Assembly (NCBI RefSeq): GCF_014490575.1
Contig: NZ_CP061033.1
Coordinates: 248,001-312,000, forward strand
Reading direction: 5' to 3'
From: Corynebacterium zhongnanshanii
Lineage (GTDB): Bacteria > Actinomycetota > Actinomycetes > Mycobacteriales > Mycobacteriaceae
DNA length: 64,000 nt
Shown: piece after piece, positions 1-8,383 of the stretch
Layout of the letters: every line of letters starts with the position of its first letter
Position numbering within the stretch: position 1 is the first letter of the stretch
Program-made: the position numbers and the translations under genes
The notes under the pieces: model-generated
What the model was told of the DNA's origin: nothing
What the model saw: the letters and a program-made list of their open reading frames with translations, nothing else
Databases searched by the model: none

Positions 1-468
1 CACAATGCCCTTGAGAATCATGCTCAGCACCGCCGCCATCTCCCACATCGCCGCCGCGATTCCCTCGCCTCCAGGGATCGCGCTGGCGGCCGTCGCTGTG
101 GCCAGCTGCCAGGTAGACGGGGTCACATCGCCGTGCGCGCTGACCTCGAAACCCAACCCTCGAGCCAACTCCAGCGTGGTGGCCGCCCCCTCCTGGAACC
201 CTTTCAGTGCCGCGCTGAATATCGAGGTCACGCCCCCTGCCGCGCTGGTTGCCAGACCTAAGGAATCGGTCCTGTTGGCCGTGGACTGCGTGCGGTGGCT
301 TGCGGCGTCCGCGGCGTCCCCCGACCATGCCGCGCCGCCCTGCCACGTGGCGGTGGTGCGCACGTCCTGCGCGCACGCGCGGGTGGTAGACCCGACCTGT
401 TTTAGTGTGTCCGCGCTGCCCGAAAATTCCTGCGTCGGCGCCGTTTCAATGTCGAAGATGGAAATCAC
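1..468 (-). CDS. WXG100/ESX-like small helical protein (partial, runs off window)
   Basis: A 156-codon frame is open from a GTG at 468 to the window edge, so the C-terminus is missing. The N-terminal ~70 residues look like an ESX/WXG100-type helical hairpin. A W-S-G turn (AAWSGDAADAA, near residue 50) lies between Ala/Thr/Gln-rich helices. A more hydrophobic Ala/Ile/Met-rich segment follows near residues 125-156. The start overlaps the stop of the upstream gene (GTGA at 468-465), which suggests translational coupling. There is no N-terminal signal peptide, as expected for ESX-type substrates. Family placement rests only on composition and the WxG-like turn. A generic helical hypothetical protein is the alternative. 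Confidence 0.6.
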   Translation of the reverse strand, partial: MISIFDIETAPTQEFSGSADTLKQVGSTTRACAQDVRTTATWQGGAAWSGDAADAASHRTQSTANRTDSLGLATSAAGGVTSIFSAALKGFQEGAATTLELARGLGFEVSAHGDVTPSTWQLATATAASAIPGGEGIAAAMWEMAAVLSMILKGIV

Positions 469-785
469 GGTGTGCCTCCCTGGCAGAGCGCTTGGGCGTC
501 GTGCTCCTGAACGTCCCGGGCGAACTGCAGGATCGAGTCGGACGTCACGCCCAATCCCTCTGCCTGGCCCGAAAAAATTGTTCCGGATGCTGCCATGAAT
601 GTTGATAGCCGACGCCCAGCTTCCCCAAAAACAGCCACCCGCCCTGTGGGTGCGGCGCGTAGTTCCCGGGCAGCCGCGGCGATGCGCCAGGAGTTGTCCT
701 TGATGGTGTGCGCGTGTGTGATCACCATCCCCGGTAGCAGTGTGATCTGCCCTAGTTCGTGCCACGCGGCGACATCTGCCTGCAT
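465..785 (-). CDS. Small helical hypothetical protein, first gene of ESX-like pair
   Basis: This is a 106-residue protein starting at ATG 785 with a strong GAGGGGG ribosome binding site just upstream. It has no signal peptide or membrane segment. It appears to be mostly amphipathic helix (SWRIAAAARELRAAP, then RRLSTFMAASG), similar in size to WXG100 partner proteins. Its stop overlaps the GTG start of the next gene by four bases, so the two form an operon. ESX-associated small proteins are often encoded as such pairs, but no secretion ATPase or EccC gene is visible here. Function is unknown. Confidence 0.6.
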   Translation of the reverse strand: MQADVAAWHELGQITLLPGMVITHAHTIKDNSWRIAAAARELRAAPTGRVAVFGEAGRRLSTFMAASGTIFSGQAEGLGVTSDSILQFARDVQEHDAQALCQGGTP

Positions 786-861
786 GAATCCCCCTCGTGT
801 TGTGCTGTGCAGTGAGCTCTGTAGGTTGCACCCTAGCGGGGTGCGGCGGGCTAGGGAAGAA

Positions 862-910
862 AAGTTTTCGTGCCTGTGGATAACTTCGTCTGGATGAGAA
901 GTTTTCCACA
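862..910. promoter_or_regulatory. DnaA-box-like pair in divergent intergenic region
   Basis: The gap between the small-protein operon and the amidohydrolase gene holds a perfect DnaA box, TGTGGATAA (875-883). A near-box in the opposite orientation, TTTTCCACA, lies at 902-910. Bases 862-885 match 17547-17570 at 23 of 24 positions, so this is a dispersed element and not a chance box. The rest of the 786-1032 gap shows nothing further. Confidence 0.5.
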
Positions 911-1032
911 GCCGTTATGGGTTAGGTTTGCCTAATGTTGTTGGGGTGGAGTAAGCAGGACCGGCGTCGCAGGAGGCCGAGTAGGAAGCGAGGCGCCCAC
1001 ACAACGCCCACGGACAACGTAGGCTGGAGGCC

Positions 1033-1938
1033 ATGCGCATCGCAGTGATCCAAATGAACGCAGAGCCGGACGTCGAAGCGAATTTGGCGATTATCCGCAA
1101 ATACATCGCCTCCGGCGCCGCTAACGGCGCAGACCTCGTGGTGTTTCCCGAGGCCGCAATGTTCCCCTTCGACCACGGCCGGCTCGACACTGTGGCACAG
1201 CCACTCGACGGCCCCTTCGCCCAAGCGGTGATTGAGACCGCCCAGGAGCACGGGACCACTGCCGTGGTGGGTATGTTCACTCCAGCCGATACGGTCTTCC
1301 GCACTCCGGCCGGCGACATTGTGGAGGAGCTGCCCGAAGGCTCTGGCGAAGCTAATCGCGTGAACCGCGTGCACAACACACTGCTCGTGGCAGGCCCCAA
1401 CGGTGTGACTCACTACAACAAGATCCACACCTACGATGCCTTCGGTTACCGCGAATCGGATACCGTGAAGCCCGGCGACCGGCGCGTGGTGGTGGACGTG
1501 GCAGACACCACCATTGGCCTGGCGACCTGCTACGACATCCGCTTCCCTGGACACTTCGCGGCCCTGGCGTCTGCCGGTGCGAAGGTTATGATCGTGCCCA
1601 GTAGCTGGGCAGACGGTCCCGGGAAGCTGGATCAATGGCGCACCCTCACCATGGCGCGGGCGCTGGACTCCGCCAGCTACCTTGTTGCCGCGGGCATGGC
1701 GCGCCCCGGCTCGCCGGACCGCTACGGCTACGCGGACGGGCCTACCGGCATCGGACACTCGGTGGCCATCGGCCCGAACGGCGCGCGCCTGGCAGAGACA
1801 GGGTATGCCGCGCAGGTGCTGACCGTGGATATTGACCCCAATCGCGTGGATAAGATCCGCGAGACTGTTCCGGTGCTGGCGGGGCACAGAACAGATCTGG
1901 AGATCGGCGAAGGCGCGGAGCACTTCGAAGGGGTTTAG
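1033..1938 (+). CDS. Carbon-nitrogen hydrolase (nitrilase superfamily amidase)
   Basis: A 301-residue cytosolic hydrolase of the nitrilase superfamily, which cleaves amide C-N bonds through a Glu-Lys-Cys triad. All three catalytic residues are visible: Glu40 in LVVFPEAA, Lys130 in HYNKIHTYDAF and Cys166 in LATCYDIRFP. The length is normal for the stand-alone Nit/omega-amidase branch. This branch is usually active on dicarboxylic acid monoamides or damaged metabolites such as deaminated glutathione. The gene is monocistronic, divergent from the ESX-like pair and convergent with the CoA-transferase gene. The substrate cannot be read from sequence. Confidence 0.88.
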   Translation: MRIAVIQMNAEPDVEANLAIIRKYIASGAANGADLVVFPEAAMFPFDHGRLDTVAQPLDGPFAQAVIETAQEHGTTAVVGMFTPADTVFRTPAGDIVEELPEGSGEANRVNRVHNTLLVAGPNGVTHYNKIHTYDAFGYRESDTVKPGDRRVVVDVADTTIGLATCYDIRFPGHFAALASAGAKVMIVPSSWADGPGKLDQWRTLTMARALDSASYLVAAGMARPGSPDRYGYADGPTGIGHSVAIGPNGARLAETGYAAQVLTVDIDPNRVDKIRETVPVLAGHRTDLEIGEGAEHFEGV

Positions 1939-1969
1939 AACCCCCGAAGGTTGAGCACAGCGAGGGCGT

Positions 1970-3064
1970 TTAGCCCTCCAGCGTGCGTGGCTTCGACCGA
2001 TATTCCACCGGGGTTTTCGAAAAGGTCAGGGGATTGCTCACGCTGGGTGACCCATCGATGGTTGTGATGGGATTCAGCCCTAAGTCTGTGGCGAATTCAA
2101 ATGCTTGATCAATGGAGTTCACTGGGCCGGCGGGAACTCCGGCGTCGCGTAATAATCTGAACCATTCCTGCGCATCGCGACTAGACAGTGCGTCCGTGAT
2201 GATGGCAGCCAAGGAATCCCGGTGGGCAACACGGGACGTATTGGTCTGAAAGCGTTCATCCTCGGGAAGGTCGGGCCGCTCAATAACGTGGCAAAAGCGC
2301 TGGAAAAGGGAATCGTTTCCCGCGGCTACCGCCAGGTCGCCATCGCGTGTGCGGAATACCTCATAGGGTGCAATAGAGGGATGCTTATTGCCCATCGCTG
2401 TACCCACAACTCCGGCTCCCACAAAAGCGGAAGATTGATTGGCTAGGGAGGATAATGCCGCCTGGAGCAGGTTAATTTCAATGCGCTGTCCTTCGCCGGA
2501 GGCGTGCCGGTGATGCAGCGCGGCAAGAATGCCCATGCCCAGGTGCAGGCCAGTGAGAACATCCACCAGAGCCACGCCTACTTTCACTGGCTTATCCGGG
2601 GATTCGCCCGTGACGGACATGAGCCCGCCGACGGCCTGAACCACCAGGTCATAGCCGCCGATATCGGCGCCGGCATTGCCGCCAAATCCGGATAGTGATG
2701 CGTAGATCAGGCCGGGGTTGATGGCGCTGAGCTCCTCATATCCCAGGCCCAGACGCTCCATTGTTCCGGGCCGGAAATTCTCCACTAGAATATCGGCCTT
2801 CGCGGCAATCTCCGTGGCTTTCTGCAGGCCCTCCTCGGTGTGCAAATCCAGCTGGACGGTCTTTTTATTGCGATTGACCGCTGCGAAATACGTGGACACG
2901 CCGTCGGCATTAAACGGTGGACCCCACGCGCGCGTGTCGTCGCCGGTGCCGGGGCGCTCAATTTTGATGACCTCCGCGCCCATATCCGCGAGCATCATCG
3001 TAGCGTAGGGGCCTGCCAACACACGGGAGAAATCCGCAATAACCACTCCGTCTAATGCGCCCAT
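1970..3064 (-). CDS. Class III CoA-transferase (CaiB/BaiF), probable glutarate CoA-transferase
   Basis: A 364-residue family III CoA-transferase. The N-terminal core LDGVVIADFSRVLAGPYA, the VENFRPGTMERLGLGYE segment and the catalytic aspartate (Asp139 in IGGYDLVVQA) are all present. The enzyme would move CoA from a donor such as succinyl-CoA to a free acid. The ATG at 3064 follows the TAA of the glutaryl-CoA dehydrogenase gene with no intervening base, so the two are cotranscribed and probably coupled. In known glutarate pathways a class III transferase (SUGCT/GcdG type) makes the glutaryl-CoA that GcdH oxidises, and this is the favoured role. Other dicarboxylates are possible. Confidence 0.85.
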   Translation of the reverse strand: MGALDGVVIADFSRVLAGPYATMMLADMGAEVIKIERPGTGDDTRAWGPPFNADGVSTYFAAVNRNKKTVQLDLHTEEGLQKATEIAAKADILVENFRPGTMERLGLGYEELSAINPGLIYASLSGFGGNAGADIGGYDLVVQAVGGLMSVTGESPDKPVKVGVALVDVLTGLHLGMGILAALHHRHASGEGQRIEINLLQAALSSLANQSSAFVGAGVVGTAMGNKHPSIAPYEVFRTRDGDLAVAAGNDSLFQRFCHVIERPDLPEDERFQTNTSRVAHRDSLAAIITDALSSRDAQEWFRLLRDAGVPAGPVNSIDQAFEFATDLGLNPITTIDGSPSVSNPLTFSKTPVEYRSKPRTLEG

Positions 3065-4240
3065 TTAGCGGAATGCCTCCTCACCAGTTAGTGCCTTACC
3101 GATGATGAGCTGGTGCATTTCCGCGGTGCCTTCGTAGGTCAGGACGGACTCGAGGTTATTGGCATGACGAAGCGGCGAGTATTCCAGCGTGATGCCGGAG
3201 GCACCCAAGAGGGTACGGCATTCCCGAGCGATGGCAATGGCCGTGCGCGTGGAATTAAGTTTGCCCACGGAGACCTGATGCGGCTCCAATTTATGCTGGT
3301 CCTTCAAGCGCCCCAACTGAAGAGCGAGCAGCACTCCCTTGTTGAGCTCCACCGACATATCGGCCAGCTTCGCCTGAGACAGCTGGAAGGAGGACAGGGA
3401 CTTGCCGAAAACCTGGCGGGTATTGGTGTACTCCAACGCGGTGGTGATGCAGTCGCGGGCAGCGCCCAGTGCGCCCCAGATGATGCCGTAGCGCGCCTCA
3501 TTTAGGCAGGTGAGTGGGCCGCGCAGCGAGGAGACCTTCGGGAGGCGTTGAGAGTCAGGCACGCGGCAGTTGTCCAGCACAATCTCGCCAGTGATGGACG
3601 CGCGGAGGGAGAGCTTCTTGTGGATCTCCGGCGCGCTGAACCCAGCGGTTCCCTTCTCCACAATGAAGCCCGCGTAGCCATCCTCCGTGCGTGCCCACAC
3701 CACGGCCACATCAGCCACCGGGGAGTTAGTGATCCACATCTTCGTGCCGTTGAGGACCCACTCGTCGCCTTCGCGAGTGGCGCGGGTTTTCATGGAGGCG
3801 GGGTCGGAGCCGGCGTCGGGCTCCGTGAGTCCGAAGCATCCCAGCGTGGTGCCGGCCGCCATTCCTGGAAGGTACTTTTTCTTCTGCTCCTCGGAGCCCC
3901 AGTGATGAATGGCGAACATGGCCAAGGACCCCTGGACGGAGACGAAGGAGCGCAGCCCGGAGTCCACGGCCTCAATCTCCATGCAGGCCAGGCCGTAGCT
4001 CACGGCGGAGGCGCCGGGGCAGCCGTAGTCTTCCAAGTGCATTCCCAGTGCACCGAGCTCGCCGAACTTCGGGCCGAGCTCCTTGGCGGGGAGCGTGCCT
4101 GCGTCGAACCAGCTCTGGACGTGTGGGGTCAGCTCGGCGTGAGCGAAGTCCGTGACGGCGTCGCGGAGCATACGCTCCTCGTCGTCGAGGAGGCCATCGA
4201 AGCTGGAGAGGGTGAGTGGATCTGTTGTGGACACGGTCAC
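3065..4240 (-). CDS. gcdH: Glutaryl-CoA dehydrogenase
   Basis: A 391-residue FAD-dependent acyl-CoA dehydrogenase of the glutaryl-CoA type. It oxidises and decarboxylates glutaryl-CoA to crotonyl-CoA and CO2. Diagnostic segments are SVQGSLAMFAIHHWGSEEQ, LGCFGLTEPDAGSDP, NGTKMWITNSP and the C-terminal TYEGTAEMHQLIIGKALTG, where Glu370 is the catalytic base. This block is characteristic of GcdH, not fatty-acyl dehydrogenases. Start is a GTG at 4240 with AAGGA at 4247-4243. That ribosome binding site lies inside the palindromic operator at 4244-4263, so a bound regulator would sit on the leader itself. First gene of a two-gene operon. Confidence 0.92.
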   Translation of the reverse strand: MTVSTTDPLTLSSFDGLLDDEERMLRDAVTDFAHAELTPHVQSWFDAGTLPAKELGPKFGELGALGMHLEDYGCPGASAVSYGLACMEIEAVDSGLRSFVSVQGSLAMFAIHHWGSEEQKKKYLPGMAAGTTLGCFGLTEPDAGSDPASMKTRATREGDEWVLNGTKMWITNSPVADVAVVWARTEDGYAGFIVEKGTAGFSAPEIHKKLSLRASITGEIVLDNCRVPDSQRLPKVSSLRGPLTCLNEARYGIIWGALGAARDCITTALEYTNTRQVFGKSLSSFQLSQAKLADMSVELNKGVLLALQLGRLKDQHKLEPHQVSVGKLNSTRTAIAIARECRTLLGASGITLEYSPLRHANNLESVLTYEGTAEMHQLIIGKALTGEEAFR

Positions 4241-4243
4241 TAT

Positions 4244-4282
4244 CCTTACGTATATAAGTAAACTGGTACGGATTTAGGTAAG
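4244..4282. promoter_or_regulatory. Two-box operator, copy 1 (gcdH/iclR side)
   Basis: The 18 bases at 4246-4263 (TTACGTATATAAGTAAAC) are the exact reverse complement of 8251-8268 in front of the TRAP operon. After a 7-base spacer, a second box GATTTAggTAAG (4271-4282) recurs as GATTTAcaTAAG in the other copy with the same spacing. The near-palindrome fits a dimeric helix-turn-helix protein, and the IclR gene beside it is the obvious candidate. Confidence 0.75.
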
Positions 4283-4422
4283 TACTAGTGTAGGTGAATA
4301 ATCTCCAGAAGGAAAGTAAAACTTTCACATATCCCGAAACGCTGCAATAATTGCCGTTCAGAAAGCTCGGTCGCACCAGCACACACAGACGACACCACAC
4401 CAGAAAGGGACGTGAACCGCGG

Positions 4423-5211
4423 ATGTCGCCCCAGGACAACACACAGCGCTTTCCCTTCGTCAGCGAGGGCGGCTCACACCGACCGCGCCACCGAACCGTC
4501 GACCGCATCGCCGCCATCCTGGAACACGTCGCCCGAGCCCCCGAACCCCAAGGCCTCAGCGACATCGCCACCGCCATCGGCGCGCCCGTGAGCTCCGCGC
4601 AGTCGCTGGTCAACGGCCTTACCGCGGCGGGATACCTCCAGGAACGAGGCCGCGGATTCGCCTTAGGTTTGGCGCCATACTTGCTCAGTACGGTAGCCGG
4701 GCGTCGTCCCATTGAGATCGTCACCCACGACATGCTGGAGGACATCGTGAACAGGACGGGGTACATTGCGGTGCTGGCTGTGCTGGTCGGCAACAACGTC
4801 TACTACGTGGACTACGCCGCCAGCGACCCCTCCTTCGAATACCTCGCCCAGAACAAGCTGCGCCGACCCCCGCTGGAGACGTCCTCGGGCTGGGCGCTGC
4901 TCGCCGGGCTGGACCCCGACACCGCCTGGGACATGCTGCTCGACCACCAGCTCACCGGAGGAACGAACGCCGAGATCAGCGCTGACCTGTTGAATCGTTT
5001 CCAGCGCGAATACCCCGTCCTGCGGGAAACAGGGGAGGTCATCGCGCCGGGAATCGCCCAAAATGGCGCCGATGGCGTGGCGGTCGCCGTAAAGGAGCAC
5101 GGGCGGGTGGTCGCCGCGGTTGCGGTTATCGCCGCGCCCGATCAAATTGCCCGCGACGCCCACACGATCATCGCAGCGCTCCGCGATGCGCGCCGCCGGT
5201 GGGAGCAGTAG
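4423..5211 (+). CDS. IclR-family transcriptional regulator
   Basis: A 262-residue IclR-type regulator. The N-terminal winged helix-turn-helix spans roughly residues 20-80 (RTVDRIAAILEHVARAPEPQ, then IATAIGAPVSSAQSLVNGL). The C-terminal effector-binding domain begins near residue 100 (NRTGYIAVLAVLVGNNVYYVDY) and includes RRPPLETSSGWALLAGL and the final DQIARDAHTIIAALRDA helix. The ATG at 4423 is preferred over an in-frame ATG at 4351 because GAAAGGGA lies upstream and the extra residues are unlike the family. It lies between the gcdH operon (divergent) and the TRAP operon (convergent). Both operons carry the same operator, so it probably controls uptake and catabolism together. Effector inferred: glutarate or glutaryl-CoA. 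Confidence 0.88.
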   Translation: MSPQDNTQRFPFVSEGGSHRPRHRTVDRIAAILEHVARAPEPQGLSDIATAIGAPVSSAQSLVNGLTAAGYLQERGRGFALGLAPYLLSTVAGRRPIEIVTHDMLEDIVNRTGYIAVLAVLVGNNVYYVDYAASDPSFEYLAQNKLRRPPLETSSGWALLAGLDPDTAWDMLLDHQLTGGTNAEISADLLNRFQREYPVLRETGEVIAPGIAQNGADGVAVAVKEHGRVVAAVAVIAAPDQIARDAHTIIAALRDARRRWEQ

Positions 5212-5219
5212 GCGGGGGT

Positions 5220-6515
5220 TTAGCCGGAGGCGCTGGAGAGATTCGGCACCCACATCACCAGGTCCGGCCACAACAGCGCCGCCGCGGCGATCAACAACAT
5301 CACCAGCACATACGGGAATGCGCCCCTAAAGACCACGACAGGGCTTATTTTGACGGCCTTCGAGACTACGAACACGTTAATGCCCATGGGTGGTGTGACC
5401 ATTCCGGTTTCTGCCAGTAGGACGACGAAAATGCCAAACCAAATGGGGTCGTACCCCAATTCTTCAACGATGGGCAGAGTCATGGGAACCGTCAAGGCGA
5501 TAATGGCGATCTGATCCATAAAGAATCCCAGCACCATATACACCAGACCAATGAGCGCCATCACCACTAAAGGTGGCCACGCCGCCTCGCTAATGCTGGC
5601 CACCAAGCGGGGCGTGACGCGGCTCAGCGTGAGGAAGTCACCCAGCACGTGCGCCGTCATGATGATCGCGAAAATCATGGCGGAGGTTTTCACTGTTTCC
5701 AACACGGCCACGCCGAATTGGTCCCGATCCCACTTGCCTTTGGCAACCACCAGGATCAGTGCGGCGATTGTGCCCAGTGTGGCAGCCTCCGTGGGGGTGG
5801 CAATTCCGAAGAAAATAGAGCCCACCACCGCGCAGAAAATAACCAACAAGGGAGAGGCTTTCCACACATGCGTGAGCTTCTCCCGGATCGTGGAACTAGA
5901 CCCCGCCGGTGCGACCGAGCGATCGCGCAGAAAACCCAGGTACATCGTGACAATAAGGCCGCAGGCCACCAAAAGCCCTGGGAAAAATCCCGCAATAAGC
6001 ACCTGCCCCACGGGAGCCTCCGCGGTAATCGCATAAAACACCAGAATGATCGACGGCGGAATCATGGCCGCCAGAGTGCCTACTACCGCAACAAGCCCCG
6101 TGGCTGTGCCGCGCGCGTAGCCTTCCTTCATCATGCGCACCGATGAGGTCTGCGCCAGCGTGGCAGCCGCCGCAGTCGAGGAGCCGGATACCGCGGCAAA
6201 CGCCGTTCCAGCGCCCACGCTGGCAATGGCCGTTCCGCCGGGGAGGCGTCCGATGAGGGAGCGCGCGGCGTCGAACAAAGAATCCAGCAGCCCGGACATC
6301 AGTAACAATTGAGCCATCAGAATAAACAAAGGAATGGCAGATAGGGAATTAGAGCGCACCGCGGCAAAAGGCGAGGTTTCGAGCGTGTGTAACGCGGCGG
6401 GGAAGCCTTCCAGAATAGTGAGGCCGAGCAGGCCCGAGGCCAGGATCGCGAAACTGACCGGAACCCGAAAAACGATGAGGGCTACGAGGACGATGAGTAT
6501 TCCAACGACGAGCAT
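5220..6515 (-). CDS. dctM: TRAP transporter large permease (DctM family)
   Basis: A 431-residue polytopic protein of the DctM family, the 12-helix ion-coupled permease of a TRAP transporter. Family features include IPLFILMAQLLLMSGL, the conserved ASVGAGTAFAAVSGSSTAA segment, the MIPPSIILVFYAITAEAPVGQ helix pair and LAETGMVTPPMGINVFVVS near the C-terminus. The ATG at 6515 is two bases after the TAA of the small-permease gene. The stop at 5220 faces the IclR gene stop at 5211 with only 8 bases between. Expected to import an organic acid with Na+ or H+, probably the substrate of the CoA-transferase next door. Confidence 0.92.
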   Translation of the reverse strand: MLVVGILIVLVALIVFRVPVSFAILASGLLGLTILEGFPAALHTLETSPFAAVRSNSLSAIPLFILMAQLLLMSGLLDSLFDAARSLIGRLPGGTAIASVGAGTAFAAVSGSSTAAAATLAQTSSVRMMKEGYARGTATGLVAVVGTLAAMIPPSIILVFYAITAEAPVGQVLIAGFFPGLLVACGLIVTMYLGFLRDRSVAPAGSSSTIREKLTHVWKASPLLVIFCAVVGSIFFGIATPTEAATLGTIAALILVVAKGKWDRDQFGVAVLETVKTSAMIFAIIMTAHVLGDFLTLSRVTPRLVASISEAAWPPLVVMALIGLVYMVLGFFMDQIAIIALTVPMTLPIVEELGYDPIWFGIFVVLLAETGMVTPPMGINVFVVSKAVKISPVVVFRGAFPYVLVMLLIAAAALLWPDLVMWVPNLSSASG

Positions 6516-6517
6516 GA

Positions 6518-7132
6518 TTAGTGTCCTTCCTCGCCAGGGTCGTAATCAGTGAAGGGTCTGTGCCAGGGGGTTGTGACCTCGCGGTAGAAATCAATGGCGG
6601 CAAGAAAAGCGCACAGAATAGCGGCGCAGGGGACGATGGCGCGGAACGTCCAATCGGGAAGCGGAAGATCCGCCATTCCCGGCAGAGTTTGATGATGAAG
6701 AGAAAACGCCATCCACGTTTCATTCCATCCGGCCAGAGCAAGCATCACCATGGAAAAGGCCACCGATGCGTGGATCAGCACCAGAATGATCTTCTGCACG
6801 GGCCGGGGGAGCTTGGTGAATATCGTCTCCACAGCGATGTGGGTGGATGTGCGATAGGCAACAATAAGCCCAAAGAAGGCAATGGTGGGAAGAAGGTATT
6901 TTTCCGTGAGGCTGATATTCCATCCCAGAGGATGGCTCAATACCTCTCGCATGAACACCTCTGCTGCCGTGATAAGCACCAGAAGGATAATGGCTGCGCC
7001 GGCAATCCACGTGCACACTGCAGAAATGGCATTCTGGAGTTTATCCAGCCGGGGATGGTCTGTGGTGCGAAAACCGTAGGGGGTGCGGGTGGCGGTGCCG
7101 TCGTGGCCCGGATGTATCACCAGATGTGGCAT
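6518..7132 (-). CDS. dctQ: TRAP transporter small permease (DctQ family)
   Basis: A 204-residue membrane protein with four predicted helices in the DctQ arrangement. Helix 1 is AISAVCTWIAGAAIILLVLI and is followed by the family motif VFMREVLSHPLGW. Then come YLLPTIAFFGLIVAYRT, ILVLIHASVAFSMVMLALAG and FRAIVPCAAILCAFLAAIDF. The N-terminal ~35 residues are hydrophilic and longer than usual. The subunit bridges the large permease, and the gene lies 2 bases from dctM and 4 bases from dctP. All three are clearly one transcript. Confidence 0.88.
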   Translation of the reverse strand: MPHLVIHPGHDGTATRTPYGFRTTDHPRLDKLQNAISAVCTWIAGAAIILLVLITAAEVFMREVLSHPLGWNISLTEKYLLPTIAFFGLIVAYRTSTHIAVETIFTKLPRPVQKIILVLIHASVAFSMVMLALAGWNETWMAFSLHHQTLPGMADLPLPDWTFRAIVPCAAILCAFLAAIDFYREVTTPWHRPFTDYDPGEEGH

Positions 7133-7136
7133 GGTT

Positions 7137-8228
7137 TTAACCTCGTTTCGTGGCGCGGTGGGCGTGTTTCTTTAGCGCGGATTCCCACGCGTCCATCACC
7201 TCGTGGCCGGCTAGCCCGGTGGATTCGGCGGCGTTGATCCAGGACTGCTTGACTGGCTCATTCAGGGCTTCCCACTGGGCGCGATTCTGGGCGACGTCGT
7301 GGAAGCGCACCCCAGCTTTCTTCATGGCCGCGATGGACTTCGCGCGAGAGCCGTTGAGGGTCTCGCACAGGGATTGCTGGGCCTGCTCGCTGGCGTGCGT
7401 CAGCGCCTCCTGCTGCTGCATGGTCAGCGAGTCCCACGTGTCCACGTTGATCCCGTAGAAGAAGGTGAAATTGCCCTGCTCGGCACCATCAGTGGCGTCC
7501 GTGATGACGTCCTCCAGGCCATACGGGGTAATGCTGATGGGGCTGGCCAGCGTGCCCTCTACCGTGCCGCGCGACAGGGCCTCGTAGAGGTCGCCGATAG
7601 GCATAGCGACGCCCGCGGCGTGCATCTGGTCAATCACCCGATCTAAGGCGCCGCCGGTGGAGCGAAGGACTTTTCCGCGGAGATTATCAGGGTTGGATGG
7701 GTCGATGCCGGCGGACATGGCCTCGTATCCGGGGATGGATCCCGTCCACAATGGCCTGAACTTCATGGGGGCCATTTCTTTGTCGTAGAGAATCCCGCCG
7801 GGCATCACCAGGTCCCGTAGGGCGTAGGCGGTGACGCAGGAATCGGAGCCGAAGCCGGGGAGGTCGCCAATGCCGCTTAAGGGGAAGGTGGAGCTGACAT
7901 AGCCAGGAGCGATGACTGCGAGGTCAGCGTTTCCGCTGCGCACGATCGACGGAATATCGGCCTGCTTGCCCAGCTGTCCGGACGCAAAGTAGTCGATAGT
8001 CATGCCGGTTTCTTGGGCGGAGGCCGTCATGGCGTCGAGGAAAGGTTGGGTCCCGCCCTTGCCGACAGGGTGCTTGAGGGCGTAATTGTCGGCCATGGTT
8101 AGGCGGGTGAGGTTTGGGCTGTCCTGGCCGTTGTTCTCCTTGAGGGAGCAGGCAGTGAGGCTGGAGGCGGCGAGGATCGCGGTGCCGAGGGCGGCGATGA
8201 TGGGCGATCGACGATGTGTGTTCTTCAT
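7137..8228 (-). CDS. dctP: TRAP transporter substrate-binding lipoprotein (DctP family)
   Basis: A 363-residue extracytoplasmic solute receptor. The N-terminus has a basic start, a hydrophobic stretch and the lipobox SSLTAC, so it would be lipid-anchored on the outer face of the membrane. The DctP core includes LTMADNYALKHPVGKGG and the conserved arginine in LRGKVLRSTGG that normally salt-bridges the substrate carboxylate. The ATG at 8228 has GGAGGGG immediately upstream and is preferred to an in-frame TTG four codons earlier. A two-box operator shared with gcdH lies 23 bases upstream. First gene of dctPQM; a C4-C6 dicarboxylate such as glutarate is the likely ligand by context. Confidence 0.9.
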   Translation of the reverse strand: MKNTHRRSPIIAALGTAILAASSLTACSLKENNGQDSPNLTRLTMADNYALKHPVGKGGTQPFLDAMTASAQETGMTIDYFASGQLGKQADIPSIVRSGNADLAVIAPGYVSSTFPLSGIGDLPGFGSDSCVTAYALRDLVMPGGILYDKEMAPMKFRPLWTGSIPGYEAMSAGIDPSNPDNLRGKVLRSTGGALDRVIDQMHAAGVAMPIGDLYEALSRGTVEGTLASPISITPYGLEDVITDATDGAEQGNFTFFYGINVDTWDSLTMQQQEALTHASEQAQQSLCETLNGSRAKSIAAMKKAGVRFHDVAQNRAQWEALNEPVKQSWINAAESTGLAGHEVMDAWESALKKHAHRATKRG

Positions 8229-8250
8229 GAGCCCCTCCAAACAGGGAAGT

Positions 8251-8290
8251 GTTTACTTATATACGTAAACTATTTCTGATTTACATAAGA
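8251..8290. promoter_or_regulatory. Two-box operator, copy 2 (dctP promoter)
   Basis: GTTTACTTATATACGTAAAC (8251-8270) is a near-perfect 20-base palindrome. Its first 18 bases equal the reverse complement of the gcdH-side site. The second box GATTTAcaTAAG (8279-8290) follows after 7 bases. It lies just upstream of the dctP ribosome binding site, a position suited to repression. Confidence 0.75.
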
Positions 8291-8383
8291 GTGAAGCATC
8301 CTTCGCAAGGCTTGGCAAGTAGTTTCCGAAAAGAAATGTCAATGGGGGCAATGTTGTGGGGTAGATCACAGTGCGAAAATGAA

